The position numbers and the translations under genes were made by a program. From Hymenopus coronatus (lineage: Eukaryota; Arthropoda; Insecta; Mantodea; Hymenopodidae): a stretch of DNA of 64,000 bases. The notes below the pieces were generated by a model. The model saw nothing but the letters and a program-made list of their open reading frames with translations. It did no database searches and was not told where the DNA came from. The stretch covers positions 15,368,501 through 15,432,500 of the forward strand of contig CM060887.1 in the NCBI GenBank assembly GCA_030762935.1, given 5' to 3'. Positions 24,160-36,077 of the stretch are shown piece by piece. How positions within the stretch are numbered: the first letter of the stretch is position 1; each line of letters starts with the position of its first letter.

Positions 24160-24294
24160 TTTTTTTTCAATGGAGTTGGCCGTTTCCGAAATATTCCTTG
24201 TTGTTGGTTTAAGGTTTAAAATACTTAAACTTTTCTCATACGGGAACTTTTCAACTCCTGGCCACGTAAAGAAACGGATTTCAATTCCATAGCA
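24160..24294 (+). repeat. REP-A outer copy, right piece
   Basis: Continues tttttttcaatggagttggcc, the block that normally follows the T-run after the GTTAAAACACAC motif, then stops at attccatagca. Confidence 0.7.
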
Positions 24295-24296
24295 TA

Positions 24297-24891
24297 AACG
24301 TCTTCAAAGAATATAACCAGAAAATTCAAGATATACATTTTATTTGTCGCGTAAATATCGTTAATAAACGGCATTTTAATCAAAATCGTTAGTCACTTTT
24401 GAGAAAATCAAAGTTTTCGAAAAGTTTTCCATGTAAAGGATAGTTTGGGGTGGGGGATTTTCCTCAAAATCTTCGTGTCGCATCCATGGAACCTACTAAA
24501 CTTATATACCAAGTTTGGTATTTGACCGACTTTTCGTTTTTTGTGTTATCGTGTTCACAGACAAACACACACAAATACCTTTTTCTAAAAATGCTTTTTT
24601 TTAGATTGAGGGGACCCTAAAACGTCTATTTCCGGTTGAATGCAATACCTTCTCTATGTACACTGTAGAGAGAAAGTAAAAAACATCAATGTTTATCGCG
24701 ATTAGATAGAACAGCAAGCTTATTAGCAATAATTTGTTACAGATTAGAGAAACACGTGTAAATGAAACACATCGGATTTTTTTTTTTATTTAAGGGGTCC
24801 TCAAAAATATATTTTCTATGACATTTCGGTATCAAATTTTTGAGTGGGATTCAATATATGCTCTACGTAGTAGGTAGGTGATAGAGAAAGT
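24297..24891 (-). repeat. REP-A mosaic of inverted and direct fragments
   Basis: 24297-24678 is an inverted hairpin-side half ending agagaaagt. 24700-24777 is a direct non-hairpin end (aatgaaacacatcgga). 24790-24891 is another inverted hairpin end (gatagagaaagt). The last stops 61 bp from the exon donor at 24953. Confidence 0.65.
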
Positions 24892-24952
24892 AAAATTTAA
24901 CAGACATTTATAATTAAAGTGATGCTAAAACAATGTAAGAATTGCGTCTTAC

Positions 24953-26133
24953 CTTCATACAATGTCCCAGCCTCGGCAGCTTGACCTGATGGGAATATAG
25001 TTTTGACAAATATGCCCATGTGTCCTTTTGGTGAATCTCTGCCTCCGACAATGCTAAAGCCTAAAGATTTCTTCCCTGCTCCCTTCTCGAAAACCACAGC
25101 GTGTAACGTGACGGGAGCGGAGCAAGAAAGTGCCGCAGCGAACCGCGAGCTTGGAGATCCACAGCTGTTACTGCCAGGACTCGTGGCTGAAGAGCTGCGA
25201 CGGCAGGGCGCCGAGAGACAGTTAGCCGAACTTGCTGGGGAAGTGACGGGGGAGCATGGACTCGACAAGGCAGTCACCGTATTCCTCCGCACACTACTTC
25301 TGTACAAGTCGTGATCAGGCAGTGAAGCTCTTCCACATTTAGCGCTTCTAGAACTGCGCCTCATCCTTGGAGAGTGCAACGGCGATACATTCTCTGTCAC
25401 CGGAGTCTTCACAAACACGTCATCATCATCTGCGCAGATATCATTAGCGCATCGAACTGAAGAACATCGTGATGTCCCGGTTGTAGAATCGCTGCTGTCA
25501 CTAGCAATTGATGGTCTTCTGCTCTCTTCTTCATCTTCTTCCACTGGAGTGTTCAGAATTATTTCTTCAGGGAGATCTTTGTTACTACTTATGATTTCAT
25601 GATGCGACCGACGATTTCGTAACCAGAGATTAAGTTTAGCTCCAGGAGAAAGAGTCCTCGGCGGCGTTATTCGTCCACAAGTTCCGTCGATAGAATGGCG
25701 CGCTGGACTGGTCTGCTGCGGTTGTTTTCTTTCAGGCAAGTCCTCGCTCCTGGACCAACAGAACTGTTGCTGTGTTGACCGGCGACTTTGGTCAACGATT
25801 TCCTGCAGACGAATTCGGTGGTTGGTGTCTTCGCCACGAAAACTGTCTGTCACGTGTTTTACTGGGGAACTTCTCTGCGACAATCCATGGTTTAATTTAT
25901 TACCATTGAGATCCTCTTTTAAAATTCCGTTGAGCTGAATCTCGGGATTCCATCCGTTATCATCACGGGCTACAACAATATCGACGTCCAGATTTCCCCT
26001 TAGAGCGTTTGATGTAGGTGAAGGTGGCAGACAACTGTCTAAGGTGCTCTCTGCTTCTGGTAAGGAGGTCATACCTCTGAGTAGTCGACCGTTGATGTTC
26101 ACAACCTCATCACCTACCCTCAAGCGTCCATCT
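24953..26133 (-). CDS. bbg: PDZ-domain scaffold gene, middle exon: end of PDZ 1, linker, start of PDZ 2
   Basis: Exon of 1181 nt with acceptor tttcag|AGATGGACG at 26133 and donor GAAG|gtaag at 24953. One base completes the previous codon, 393 codons follow, and one base is left over. It opens with the second half of PDZ 1 ([20 protein letters not shown], then an alpha-2 stretch PEAESTL). About 280 residues of Ser/Arg/Asp-rich linker follow, with an acidic EEDEEE cluster. It ends with the first half of PDZ 2: [11 protein letters not shown], binding loop [15 protein letters not shown], then [18 protein letters not shown]. The [12 protein letters not shown]...GIFVKTIF pattern is the one I associate with PDZD2/IL16/bbg PDZ domains. 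The intron to the next exon (17612-24952) is about 7.3 kb and packed with REP-A copies; the intron to the previous exon (26134-27065) is 932 bp and largely unique. The plus-strand ORF at 25003-25314 is an antisense shadow. Confidence 0.85.
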
Positions 26134-27065
26134 CTGAAATGAAAATGAAAACAAAGGAATGGGTAAATGTATCAAGAAACAGAACAATTAATATTAGCAC
26201 AAAATTAAGTCACTCATCTTCATAAAGGTGTTGCCCTATGTTTATATGCATACCGCGAATTTCTTTGAATAACCTTATACGAGGAGTATTTTTTTTTTCA
26301 ATCGCGATGGCGCCGTCAGATGGCCCGAGTACCTCAAGAAAAAAGAGCCCCAGACAGCGTGTTTGGATATCGTCTCACCACTACAAGCAAAAAGGTTTGG
26401 CATCTATGCCAAGTTAAAGAAGCTAGGTATAAATGCCACCCTCTGCTGACTCTCCTTCAGCCCAGAGAAGCACAATGCAGTGAAAATGTACCGCAGAATG
26501 AAGAGAGTTTTATGAATGAGGACGGGGTATTGGAAATTTAGATAGCCAAACATTGTTTGTGCCTATTGTACAGTAACTAAGAACATGGTTTGTAATTAAT
26601 TTACAAAGAAATCTGACAAAAATATATTTATTGATTATTATTTTAAAGTATTTCAGTATTAACTATGCTTTGCCTCGCGTTATTCTTGTTTTATATAATA
26701 ATTTGTGAAAATTTTAGGATTTGTCTATTTGGCAGACCTTATTTCTGGGCTTGGAAAGCTTTGTTTCTGAATAAGCGCATTCACACACCTACACGCACAA
26801 GGCGCGTGATCTCTGTTCATACAAATACCAATTATTTCATTTCAAACCCCAAAATAGTAATACATAATATTGCCCAAATTCCATCGTAGTTTCTAGGATA
26901 ACTAATTTCATTCAATGCAGCTACTACCTATTAAAATTCATCCAAACCAAAATCCACATCATAAAATACAAAATCTGTAAAAACTGAATAACTCACAATG
27001 TCCTTTTTCAGTTTGAACTCTCAAAGTAATTACTTTTCACATAGTATATGTTATAATGACATTAC
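26134..27065 (-). other. bbg: Intron splitting PDZ 1
   Basis: 932-bp intron with GT/AG ends, interrupting the domain between DGLAN and [10 protein letters not shown]. It contains no REP-A. Near its 5'-strand left part, TATACGAGGAGTAT (26276-26289) resembles a mariner-type terminus seen again near 29330, but no element body can be traced between them. Confidence 0.7.
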
Positions 27066-28896
27066 CTGTTTGCAAGCCCATCCCTTTCCAACTGTGACAC
27101 GAAGAAACGAACGCCCTGTCGCTTCTCCAAGCGGATCCCAAGATTTTCATCTACAGCAGTCTTTGTAAGTCGCACAAGTAAAAACCTTCTTCTGCACTGT
27201 GAGCTCTGTTGTAACGACGTAAGGGAAGTAGCTATTGGTAGTCTTCTGCTGCGCGCTGCAGAAGTCTCGCTGCCGGCTTCGACTAGTGACGTGCACGATA
27301 ACCTTCGGTTGTCGTTCTTCTCCTCCAGGAGCTGACAAGAAAGGAACTGCTGTCGACGACCTATTGTGATGTCTTCATTTGGTGTGCCAAAGGCAGTGGA
27401 ACTGTTACTTCTTTGCTTCTCCCATGGCGTAAGGCTGGCGAGGATAGCACGAGAATCCTTGCTCGAGGATGAGGTGGTATGTAGTGCTGCAATGCTGGAC
27501 GACCGTGCCCAGTTATCCCGCCGAAAAGGTCTGGATTCCTCGGAGTCGTAGAGTATGCAACTTGGGGTTGCCGATCTGGGTATACATGGTGGGAGATACG
27601 GTTGCTTTACAGGTACTTCGATTCGGATCTCATCGAGACATTTTACACTGTTTCCTCCGCCAGAGTCTAACTCAGATTCATGCAGAGATCCTGAATCAGA
27701 ACTCTCGTTTGCGATAATGCCACTATCACCATCTTGATCTGAGGATCCGGCGTTTAAACACTTATCACTATTGTTTCCATTTGTCTGCTTTCCACAGTCT
27801 TCAATGCAATGCCTTGGGCCATCGCTATCATAGCCGGACTCATTCGAACTCACATAATACCCGCTAACAATCGGCTGACAATGCGACCTGTCTTCTCTGT
27901 AGGGTGTCGCTAAAAACGACTGATGTGCATAATTTGAGGGTCTCCTGAAGGATCTCACCTCAACACTGTCTTTTCTTCTGCGACCTAATGTGTTAGTCCC
28001 TTCTTCCTCAATCAACACGGCAGCAGGCACATATTCTTCAGAATTGGCCCTCAGTCTACACGCTCTATCCGCAGAAACCGCTGCACGAGTTTCTATAAGC
28101 GATCTACGGTGGTCTGAAAAAGTGTCAGCTCTTTGCTGGTTAATAACACTTCCTCCGTTTTCCTCAGGTAACACTGAAAGTTTGGACCGAAGAAAGGCAT
28201 ATGGAAAATGTGCTCGACGCCCGTTATTGGCATTGTTTGCATTTCCGGTTCCTAGACTTGCAATATTGTCGCAACTCCGTGTCTTTGTCGGAACATAACC
28301 TGGATCGGCTTCAGATCGTTGAGGAACCTTGAGAGAGGTGGTGTCCTGTTTGTTTACAGTGCTCAGATCAGAAATACTCTCAGAGCAATGCTGTGTTAAG
28401 TCCAGACCTTCTGCAGGATCTTCCCCGCGGACATAGGATGAAGTTGACAACTGTGAGGTGGAGCAGCTCTTGAAGAGTGCCACTTTACCCTGATGCAGTG
28501 GTTGAAGCGGTGCCTGAGTCTGAAGTTGACTTCTGGAAGTCGCGTTTAGCATGCCCGTTGATCCCATCCGGATGAAGAAGCTTTTCAACGGGGAAGGTGA
28601 AGAAGCAGTTTCGGTGGTAACGTCGCTAAGTGCACGTCTTCTTGCGGCTGCGCTTCCTTCAGACAATGACGACCTAGATGGTGGAGGAGCAGATTCGGAT
28701 GCGCTGCGACCTATTCGCCATGAAGATGGCTTCTTGCTCCGCGCGGAGCTGTCGGGGGTTGAGGTAGCGGTGATTGATACAGGACTTGGCGATGGACTCG
28801 GTGAAGGAGACGGCACCGTGTTCAGAGACTCCTTCGAATCTCCGCGGCGTAGCAGCTCCAACTTGCGTCCCATTCGCCGACCCCATGTGGACAACA
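27066..28896 (-). CDS. bbg: PDZ-domain scaffold gene, upstream large exon (bbg / PDZD2-IL16-like)
   Basis: Internal coding exon of 1831 nt read right to left. The acceptor is ...ttcag|TGTTGTCCAC at 28896 and the donor CAAACAG|gtaatg at 27066. It enters with two bases of a codon, carries 609 whole codons and leaves with AG, which pairs with the first base of the exon at 26133. Near the start is a basic patch (WGRRMGRKLELLRRG). Then come a run of SP dipeptides and several hundred Ser/Arg/Asp-rich, low-complexity residues typical of a disordered scaffold. The last ~45 residues are the first half of a PDZ domain: strand RFLLVRLTK, carboxylate-binding-loop position LGIRL in place of GLGF, then GVRFFVSQLERDGLA. 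The ORF continues open upstream to 29026, but the acceptor makes that part intronic, so the true start lies further right. PDZ scaffolds of this family sit under membranes or at junctions. The bbg name rests on PDZ similarity by eye; an IL16/PDZD2-like label is equally fair. Confidence 0.82.
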
Positions 28897-29504
28897 CTGA
28901 AACACAGGGTTTTATATTTAAGGATTTTATTTTAAAAGTATGAATGTAAGTACAACTCTCAGGTACTTTAAAATTTAATGACTCATGTAGAAATACTTTT
29001 AGGCAACTGAACACTAAGGGACCCAAAACTAAAAACTGATGAAGAAAATGCCATACACTTACAATTTATGTGCAGCAATATGTGTATAACATACTTTCTC
29101 AACAAGTATCAGCCATTTTGTGTTCAAAGTGACCACCATCACACTTAAACTAGAAGATGAGTAGGTACAGGAGATGCCAGTCTCCAGACCCAACTCCTTT
29201 GGAGTTTTACCTATGGGGACTTTGAAATGACTGAGAATGCACGGCACTATATGTCTGCGTAAGAATTGTAAGTGTGAGGTATTTTGTTCCCAAGATATTG
29301 ATCATTCAAGAGGGAGTACATACTTTTGATACCCCTCGTATATGAACTATACCAAGCTTACACATATTAAAACCATTCTACATTTTAAAAAGTATGAATC
29401 CACAGATATGGTGTTTCACAAGACAAAAAATTATGCAATCGCTAGTCACGGATTATACTTTCATGAAAAAATGCCTAGTTTAAAACTTAGTTCTACAGCA
29501 CGAC

Positions 29505-29790
29505 AGTCCACAAGGAACCATGGCCGCTGCATCTCCCATCTCAGCCCGAAGCGTCATGAATTGGTGCAGTGCTGGAGGCTGAGACGTGTCCAGCGCCTCG
29601 AGTGTCTCGCGGCCGGTTAATGTGGTCTTCTCGATATGGAGCCTCTACTTCTCAATCAAGTAGCTCCTCAATTTGTCCCCCAGGGACCTCGCGAGGCTAA
29701 ATGCACGCCGAACCAGGTTTCCCAGTGGGGGAGACTTCCCCACGCCGGTACCAGGTTTCCCGCAGCCCCACCACCGCGCTAAGAAGATGA
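29505..29790 (-). other. GC-rich coding-like stretch with one in-frame stop
   Basis: On the minus strand one frame reads GKPGTGVGKSPPLGNLVRRA, FSLARSLGDKLRSYLIEK, stop (near 29653), then continues in the same frame RLHIEKTTLTGRETLEALDT, SQPPALHQFMTLRAEMGDAA. Its GC content is far above the AT-rich surroundings. It lies just upstream of the PDZ gene exon in gene orientation. It may be a retroelement C-terminus or a decayed or alternative 5' exon; no domain was recognised. Confidence 0.35.
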
Positions 29791-29799
29791 CCATGCCTA

Positions 29800-31263
29800 A
29801 TTTTACTGGAATAACATTTTATAACGCTCTATCAGAATAAATAAACAAATCTAATAATTGTGATAAAAGTAAACAGCTTTTAAAATAGTTTTTACGTATG
29901 TGTTTCTACAGTGTTGAGGAATATCTATGTAAATAATTCTGAAATGGTATTAATCAAAATAAAAATGTGTTTGCATTTAATAAATTAGCTGTAATAGTGC
30001 AACTCCTTTTACTTGAATACTTAGTGTTTTGTGCATTCTGTAAGTTATGTATAAATCAAACTATAAAAAGACTAACTGTTAATAGTTCATCATGTACATT
30101 ACTTTATAACTTTGTATATTTATATGCATTTGCTTAATCTGGCCAGATTCAATGTGTAACATAATATTGAATTACAATAATGTTGAACCGAACTGATAAG
30201 TTTATAAGCAGATGCAATAGCTCTAGCTCTCCTCTATCTAAAAATCTATATTTTTCTTTCCATAACGGTATCAACTTACTAGAGAAAAATTGACTAGTTA
30301 CATTTTGTATGTTTAGCTTCTCGAGTAAAAATAAATAAATCCTTTGTTTGCTATTTCAGTACATACTATCCACAGATCCAAATTCATTTTCTAAGCATTT
30401 TATACTTTATATATTTTTGCAATAAAATATCACTAAACTAAATTAAAACTAATCTAACAGTTTTTTAAAATGTAACTAAATATGTAAAAATAATGAAACT
30501 TAAAATATCATTGGAAACCAGAGGAAAGTTTTTTTCTTTTGTATACTTACGATTAAATAAAATAAACTATTAATTAGATTGCTTAAATAAATTCAATTTA
30601 CAAATCATTCTCTTCTTTCCTTCTTTTAACACAATAATATACACAAAATCCCTTTAAACCATTTTACACATGCCATTCTTTTATTTGACAGTGTTTTAAA
30701 TCAGCCATTGTATTTTTCGTATCAAAATTGTTCTTAGTACTATAATAATTATTTACACACTTTTCAAAGAACTAATTTAGCTACCTTCTCTGCTAAAATT
30801 ACTTCTCGGTTTGACATAACATGCGATGCGTATTCGTATATGTATATCAAGAATAAAATACTCAAAAGTATGGTAAAAGATAGCTTCAATGAGCTGCTTC
30901 TTTTTACAAATTTGAGCACTGGCCATTTTCCTGCACTAATACCACGTTTCCATGGGGAATTGAAATCGATTTTGAATCCAATTCCATTTCAATACGATCC
31001 GGGTTTCACGTGTTAAATTCAATAGGAGCTGTCGTTTTGAATACGCAAGCATCGAGAGTAATTTTATTCATCCATTTACGTTGGTCAACTTGGAATTACT
31101 TTGGCGAACCTGTTAAACATATACTTGTTATTTGTGTATTCCATGGAAAATGTTCTCAGGGGGAACTTCTGAGAATTAAGAGACACAACACCATAAGATC
31201 CATCTTTGAAAACACACTACCTGAAACTGGACTAGAAGATCACTGCCTAGGTGATGGTGGTAG
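29800..31263. other. Long AT-rich stretch without features
   Basis: No REP-A, SINE or coding signal for almost 1.5 kb, unusual for this window. Upstream exons of the PDZ gene could be hidden here as short non-coding exons, but none is visible. Confidence 0.4.
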
Positions 31264-31535
31264 TTTTATTTATGGACGCTCTTTAACTGCTGTGGTTCTC
31301 AGCGTCCCATTCTATTCTGGACGTGAAAGACCGCTTAATTTTGTTCAGAAGCTTATCAGGCTTAAGGTTCTTTAAGGTGTCGTAAGTCTACGGCACGGGA
31401 CCAACGGCTTTACTTCCCTTCCGAAGGAAGTAATGCTAAAGATTTTTACGCCCAAAAAAATATCCATCGTCCTCCGCCGAGTTTGAGCCCGCAACCTACA
31501 TTACTCCAGTGGTAATAATCGCCGCATAGACATAA
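31264..31535 (-). mobile_element. tRNA-derived SINE, family 1
   Basis: Inverted copy, older; body tttacttcccttccgaagga and a degraded tRNA head (gagtttgagcccgcaacc). The right-hand end is diverged. Confidence 0.8.
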
Positions 31536-31683
31536 TTGCGATAGATAGAAGAAAATCAGAAGCAGAGGTAGTGGACCCAACCATCCGCTTTGAACCGAAT
31601 AAAGACCATCTAGAGAAACAGAAATATATGAGCCTACAATACCTCAGAAAATAGGGTCATTTCATTTTTTCTTTCTTCTTTTT

Positions 31684-32191
31684 ACTTTCTCTAGCCCTGT
31701 AGATACAGTGTGCATAGTGGATAGAGAAGGTATTCTATTCCATCCAAAAATTCGATTTCGAAATTTCACCGGATATAGGTATATATTTTGGGGCACCTGA
31801 GACAGAAAATTTTTTTTTAGAAAAAGGTTAGTGCGTGCGTGTGTCTGTGGATAGCATAGCTCAAAACCGAAATAGCTGTTAAATACCAAACTTGGTATTT
31901 AGATTTGGTATCTTTCCAGATTGCGACACGGAAGATTTTCAAGAAAATCCCCCGAGCTACAAACTACCCTTTCCATACAACATTTTCGATTTTTTTTTAT
32001 TTCTAAATAATGGCTCTAACAATTTTTATTAAAATGCCGTATACTTAAGATATTTACATCCCAAATGAAATGTATATCTTACATTTTCTGGGAATAGCCT
32101 CTGAAGACCTCTTTATTCGGGATGACTTTTGCCGAGTTTTGCTTAACTGCTAAACTGTAAGATATAGACAAAAACGTACTACACAAAAAAA
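31684..32191 (+). repeat. REP-A outer copy, left piece
   Basis: From ACTTTCTCTAGCCCTGTAG to aaacgtactacacaaaaaaa; interrupted there by an inverted copy and resumed at 33049. Confidence 0.82.
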
Positions 32192-33048
32192 TCTGTTGTG
32201 TACCATTCACATGACTTTCTCCATATCCCTGCAATAAATAATTCTTAAAAAGCTTATACTTCTATTTACTTTATGATAATCAGAAAAAAATTAGCAGAAA
32301 TAGTCTTATTACTCGCTTCCTTGTAAGTAGAAGCGAAATAAGGGACAACCGTAGGTTAAAATGATAGTCAAAAGCTGGTTGCTAGGTCAATGAAGTTCCT
32401 TTGTTTATATGGATAGGAGCTGAAAGTTCCTGTATGAGAAAAGTATACGTTTTTAATAGCAGAAACCAAAAATAAGGAATGTCACAAAAACGACGAACTC
32501 CACGAAAAAAATGTATATAACATAAATTGTGTGTTTTAAAGTGCTCTACATTTTTTGTGTAGTAAGTTTTTGTCCATCTTTTACGGTTTAGTAGTCATCA
32601 AAAATTTAGTAAAATTCATCAAGAATAAACTACTTTTCAGAGGCTATTCCCAGAAAATTCAAGATATACATTTCATTTGTCAGGTAAATGTGTTTAATAT
32701 CCGAAATTTTAATCAAAATCGTTAGAGCCATTTTTGAGAAAATCAAAATTTTCGAAAAAGGTTCCATGTAAAGGGTAGTTGGGGGTGGGGGATTTTTCTC
32801 AAAATCTTCGTGTCGCATCCCTGGAAGGTACTAAACTTAAATACCAAATTTGGTAATTTAATTTTCGTTTTTGAGTTATCGTGTTCACAGACACACGGAC
32901 ACACACACACGGACCTTTTTGTGAAAATGCTTTTTTTGGATATTGGGGACCCTAAAACATATATTTCCGGTGAAATCTTGGTATCGAATTTTTGGTGGAG
33001 TGCAATACTTTCTCTATACACTATGTACATAGTGCGTATGGAGAAAGT
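32192..33048 (-). repeat. REP-A, complete inverted copy nested in another REP-A
   Basis: 857 bp from TCTGTTGTGTACCATTCACA to GTATGGAGAAAGT. It sits inside an A-run of the host copy, so both termini are exactly defined. Hairpin arms are intact at 33007-33045. Confidence 0.9.
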
Positions 33049-33410
33049 AAAAATGTAGATCTCGTCAAAACACACAATTTATGTCTTTAACATTTTGTTG
33101 AGGAGGTAAACGTTTCTGAGATAGTCCTTGTTATTGCTTTCAATTGTAAAGTACTTAAACTTTTCACAGACAGGAAGTGTCCGTTTTTCTTTTGTACTAC
33201 TCCTGGCCAAGCAAAGAAGCGATTTACATTGACAATCGCATTACGATAGCTCAAAACATTTGACTATCACTTTAGCAAAGTGCATTCCTTTAGTTCCCTT
33301 ACTTATAAGAAACTAAGTAATAAGAACTTTCTACTAACGTTTATCTCGATTAACATTGTAAGAAGTTTGCAGAGCAGCTAGAGAAATTCATGTGAGTGTA
33401 ACACATCAGA
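33049..33410 (+). repeat. REP-A outer copy, right piece
   Basis: Resumes aaaaatgtagatctcgtcaa and runs to the normal end gtaacacatcaga. Confidence 0.82.
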
Positions 33411-34492
33411 TTTTTTTTTTTTTTTTTTGTGATGAGAAACAATCACAAATATGTTTGTGAAATAGAGGGCGAAGTGTGAATTAATATATGTGTTCAACAA
33501 GCAAACACGCGGAATATCATAAAACATTCCCTGCATTTTTTGAAATAATTGGCCTGGTTTAAACAGAGCGTAAAATATATTATAGTTTACAAATCGCTTT
33601 ATTTGTTTAATTATTCTCTTTCATTGTTATTGAACATGTTTTATAATATTTGTTACAATTTGTCGCCATGACTACCATTTTATATAACTATTATAACCTA
33701 TGGTAAAATATGTTTTGTAATATTCACTTATAACAATTTTTGTTGAAGCCTCTTAATGTATATTTTTATTTTGTGTCACTAGGAAACCTCATGTATGAAT
33801 CAAGACTAATAAATAAAATTAATTCAGTATATTTAAGATAACATTGCAAACTATATAAATCACAAAAGTATTTCTATTATAATTTACCACAGAGCAATAA
33901 ACAGAAAGCATTAACATATGACTACCGCGTGCAACGAATATTCCAGAAGAAGAGTTTATTTACCGTATTCAATATATTTTGAGTATGGAGGTGTTTCCAT
34001 ATAGCATATTTCGATTCGATCTCATTTCGATCCCACTTTTTAAGAGGGTCGGATTCAATAAGATTTGAATTCACGTTTCCATGCAGTATTCAATACTGTA
34101 AATATACTACAATCGATTTCAATGCCCCATGGAACCATGGTAAACAGCCTCAATTGCACTAAGAGGTCTGCAGGCACAATAGATGTCATGAAATTATTTT
34201 AATTTATTAATTTTCATGACTGCAACTGTATGTGGAGCAAATAATCGCAGTTTGGCACATGATTTTAATAACTCCCAAACTCTGTATAACATTTTATGTT
34301 TGTACAATTTTGTAGCGCAATTACTTCCATTTGCAGTTCGTGGGTTGAGGCCATATAGAGGATGATATGGAAGTGAAACTTACTACGTTCCAAAGCTCGC
34401 ATTCTGTTTATGTTTGGTTAGAAATAACACACTCACTACCTACTACTGTACGTATATATGGCAATGTTAGGCGTGCACATTTCCTTCTTTTT
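33411..34492. other. No gene seen
   Basis: AT-rich, apparently unique; 33990-34140 has two related gattcaat/aatcgatt tracts of unclear meaning. Confidence 0.4.
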
Positions 34493-34627
34493 ACTTTCTC
34501 CATACGCACTATGTACATAGTGTATAGAGAAAGTATTGCACTCCACCAAAAATTCGATACCGAGATTTTACCGGAAATATATGTTTTAGGGTCCCCAATA
34601 TCCAAAAAAAGCATTTTCACAAAAAGG

Positions 34628-34666
<39 letters not shown>

Positions 34667-35376
34667 GTGTGTCTGTGAACACGATAACTCAAAAACGAAA
34701 AGTCGGTAAGATACCAAACTTGGTATTTAAGTTTAGTGTCTTCCAGGGATGTGACACGAAGATTTTGAGAAAAATTCCCCCACCTCCAACTACCCTTTAC
34801 ATGGAACTTTTTTCGAAAATTTTGATTTTCTCAAAAATGGCTCTAACGATTTTGATTAAAATTTCAGATATGAAACATATTTACCTGACAAATGAAATGT
34901 ATATCTTGAATTTTCTGGGAATAGCCTCTGAAAAGTAGTTTATTCTTGATGAATTTTACTACATTTTGAATGACTGCTAAACCGTAAGAGATGGACAAAA
35001 ACTTACTTCACAAAAAATGTAGAGCACTTTAAAACACACAATTTATGTTATATAAATTTTTTTCGTGGAGTTCGTCGTTTTTGTGACATTCCTTATTTTT
35101 GGTTTCTGCTATGAAAAGCGTATACTTGTCTCATACAGGAACTTGTCAACTCCTATCCATATAAACAAAGGAACTTCATTGACATAGAAACCAGCGTTTG
35201 ACTATCACTTTAACATACGGTTGTCCCTTATTTCGCTTCTACTTACAAGGAAGCGAGTAATAAGACTATTTCTGCTAATTTTTTCTGATTAGCATAAAGT
35301 AAATAGAAGTATAAGCTTTTTAAGAATTATTTATTGCAGGGATATGGCGAAAGTCATGTGAATGGTACACATCAGA
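34493..35376 (+). repeat. REP-A, full-length copy
   Basis: 884 bp, very close to the copy at 23266 (same ACTTTCTCCATACGCAC start), so these two are probably young. GT core at 34630-34663. Confidence 0.9.
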
Positions 35377-35504
35377 TTTTTTTAATCAGTACCGGAGTCT
35401 GGTTAGGACTCCGGCGCTGTATCCCCAATTTGCATTCCCTCCCTGCATGATTACTGGTTTTACTGTTCATTTACACAAACATATACACATTGCACAAACA
35501 TATA

Positions 35505-35605
35505 ACACCCATGCCCAAGGCGGGACTCGAACCCACCATCCCCTGCCCAGGAAGCACCAAAGCGAGACGCCTTAGCGAGCGTGGCCATGGGGATAGGCTT
35601 CCTTT
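35505..35605 (-). repeat. tRNA-like sequence (SINE head or tRNA pseudogene)
   Basis: Minus strand reads ggccacgctcgctaaggcg...ggtgggttcgagtcccgcc, like a decayed tRNA-Leu/Ser with a long variable arm. The acceptor stem does not pair cleanly, so it is not called as a tRNA gene. Confidence 0.5.
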
Positions 35606-35694
35606 GGGCGCTAGTTTTACAGTGAAATGAAAGCCGGGGACAAAAAGATAATACCTCGCCAGAATGTCTTTCCGCAGTGTTGTCAACCAAAGAG

Positions 35695-36077
35695 AAAATT
35701 TAAGATATACATTTTATTTGTCATGTAAATATCTTTAATATAGGATGGCCTTATCAAAATCGTTACAGTTATTTTTGAGAAAATCAACACTTTCGAAAAG
35801 TTTTCCATGTAAAGGGTATTTGAGGTGGGGGGATTTCTTGAAAATCTTCGTGTCACATCCTTGGAACTTAAATACCAAGATTTGGTATTTGACGGAGTTT
35901 TCGTTTTTGAGCTATGCTGTCCACAGACACACACACACGGACACATGGCACTTTTTTCTGTTTTTTTTATTCAGGGGGTCCCAAAACATGTATTTCCGGT
36001 GAAATCTCGGAATCGAATTTTTAGTTGCAATACAATAACTTCTCTGTATACTATGTAATAGTAAGGATAGAGAAAGT
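35695..36077 (-). repeat. REP-A, partial inverted copy
   Basis: Hairpin-side half, ending aggatagagaaagt. Confidence 0.78.

Larger units (their letters stand above)
17612..24952 (-). other. bbg: Intron between the PDZ 2 half-exons
   Basis: Phase-1 intron of 7341 bp. It holds REP-A copies in both orientations, a 59-bp tandem duplication near 19.4 kb, two SINEs (21.8 and 22.3 kb) and an inverted mariner relic (22.7-23.1 kb). No additional exon was recognised in it. Confidence 0.7.

Noticed and set aside
28551..28943. Plus-strand ORF of 130 codons, and others at 27990-28298 and 25003-25314
   Set aside because: Antisense to the PDZ gene exons; their length follows from the codon bias of the real minus-strand coding sequence.
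28897..29026. Start codon of the PDZ gene at 29026
   Set aside because: The sequence from 29026 to 28897 is AT-rich, low in coding character and ends in a good acceptor (ttcag), so it is intronic.
29050..29340. Gene encoding the 62-codon ORF at 29059-29247
   Set aside because: No domain. The adjacent end (gggagtacatacttttgata...cctcgtata) looks like a transposon terminus, but a matching second end could not be established.
32630..32818. Repeated peptide pattern RHEDF-KNPPPPT across copies
   Set aside because: It is the GATGCGACACGAAG...CCCCCAC block of REP-A read in one frame; the frame is not preserved in most copies.
35505..35605. tRNA-Leu/Ser gene
   Set aside because: Acceptor and anticodon stems do not pair well; more likely a SINE head or pseudogene.
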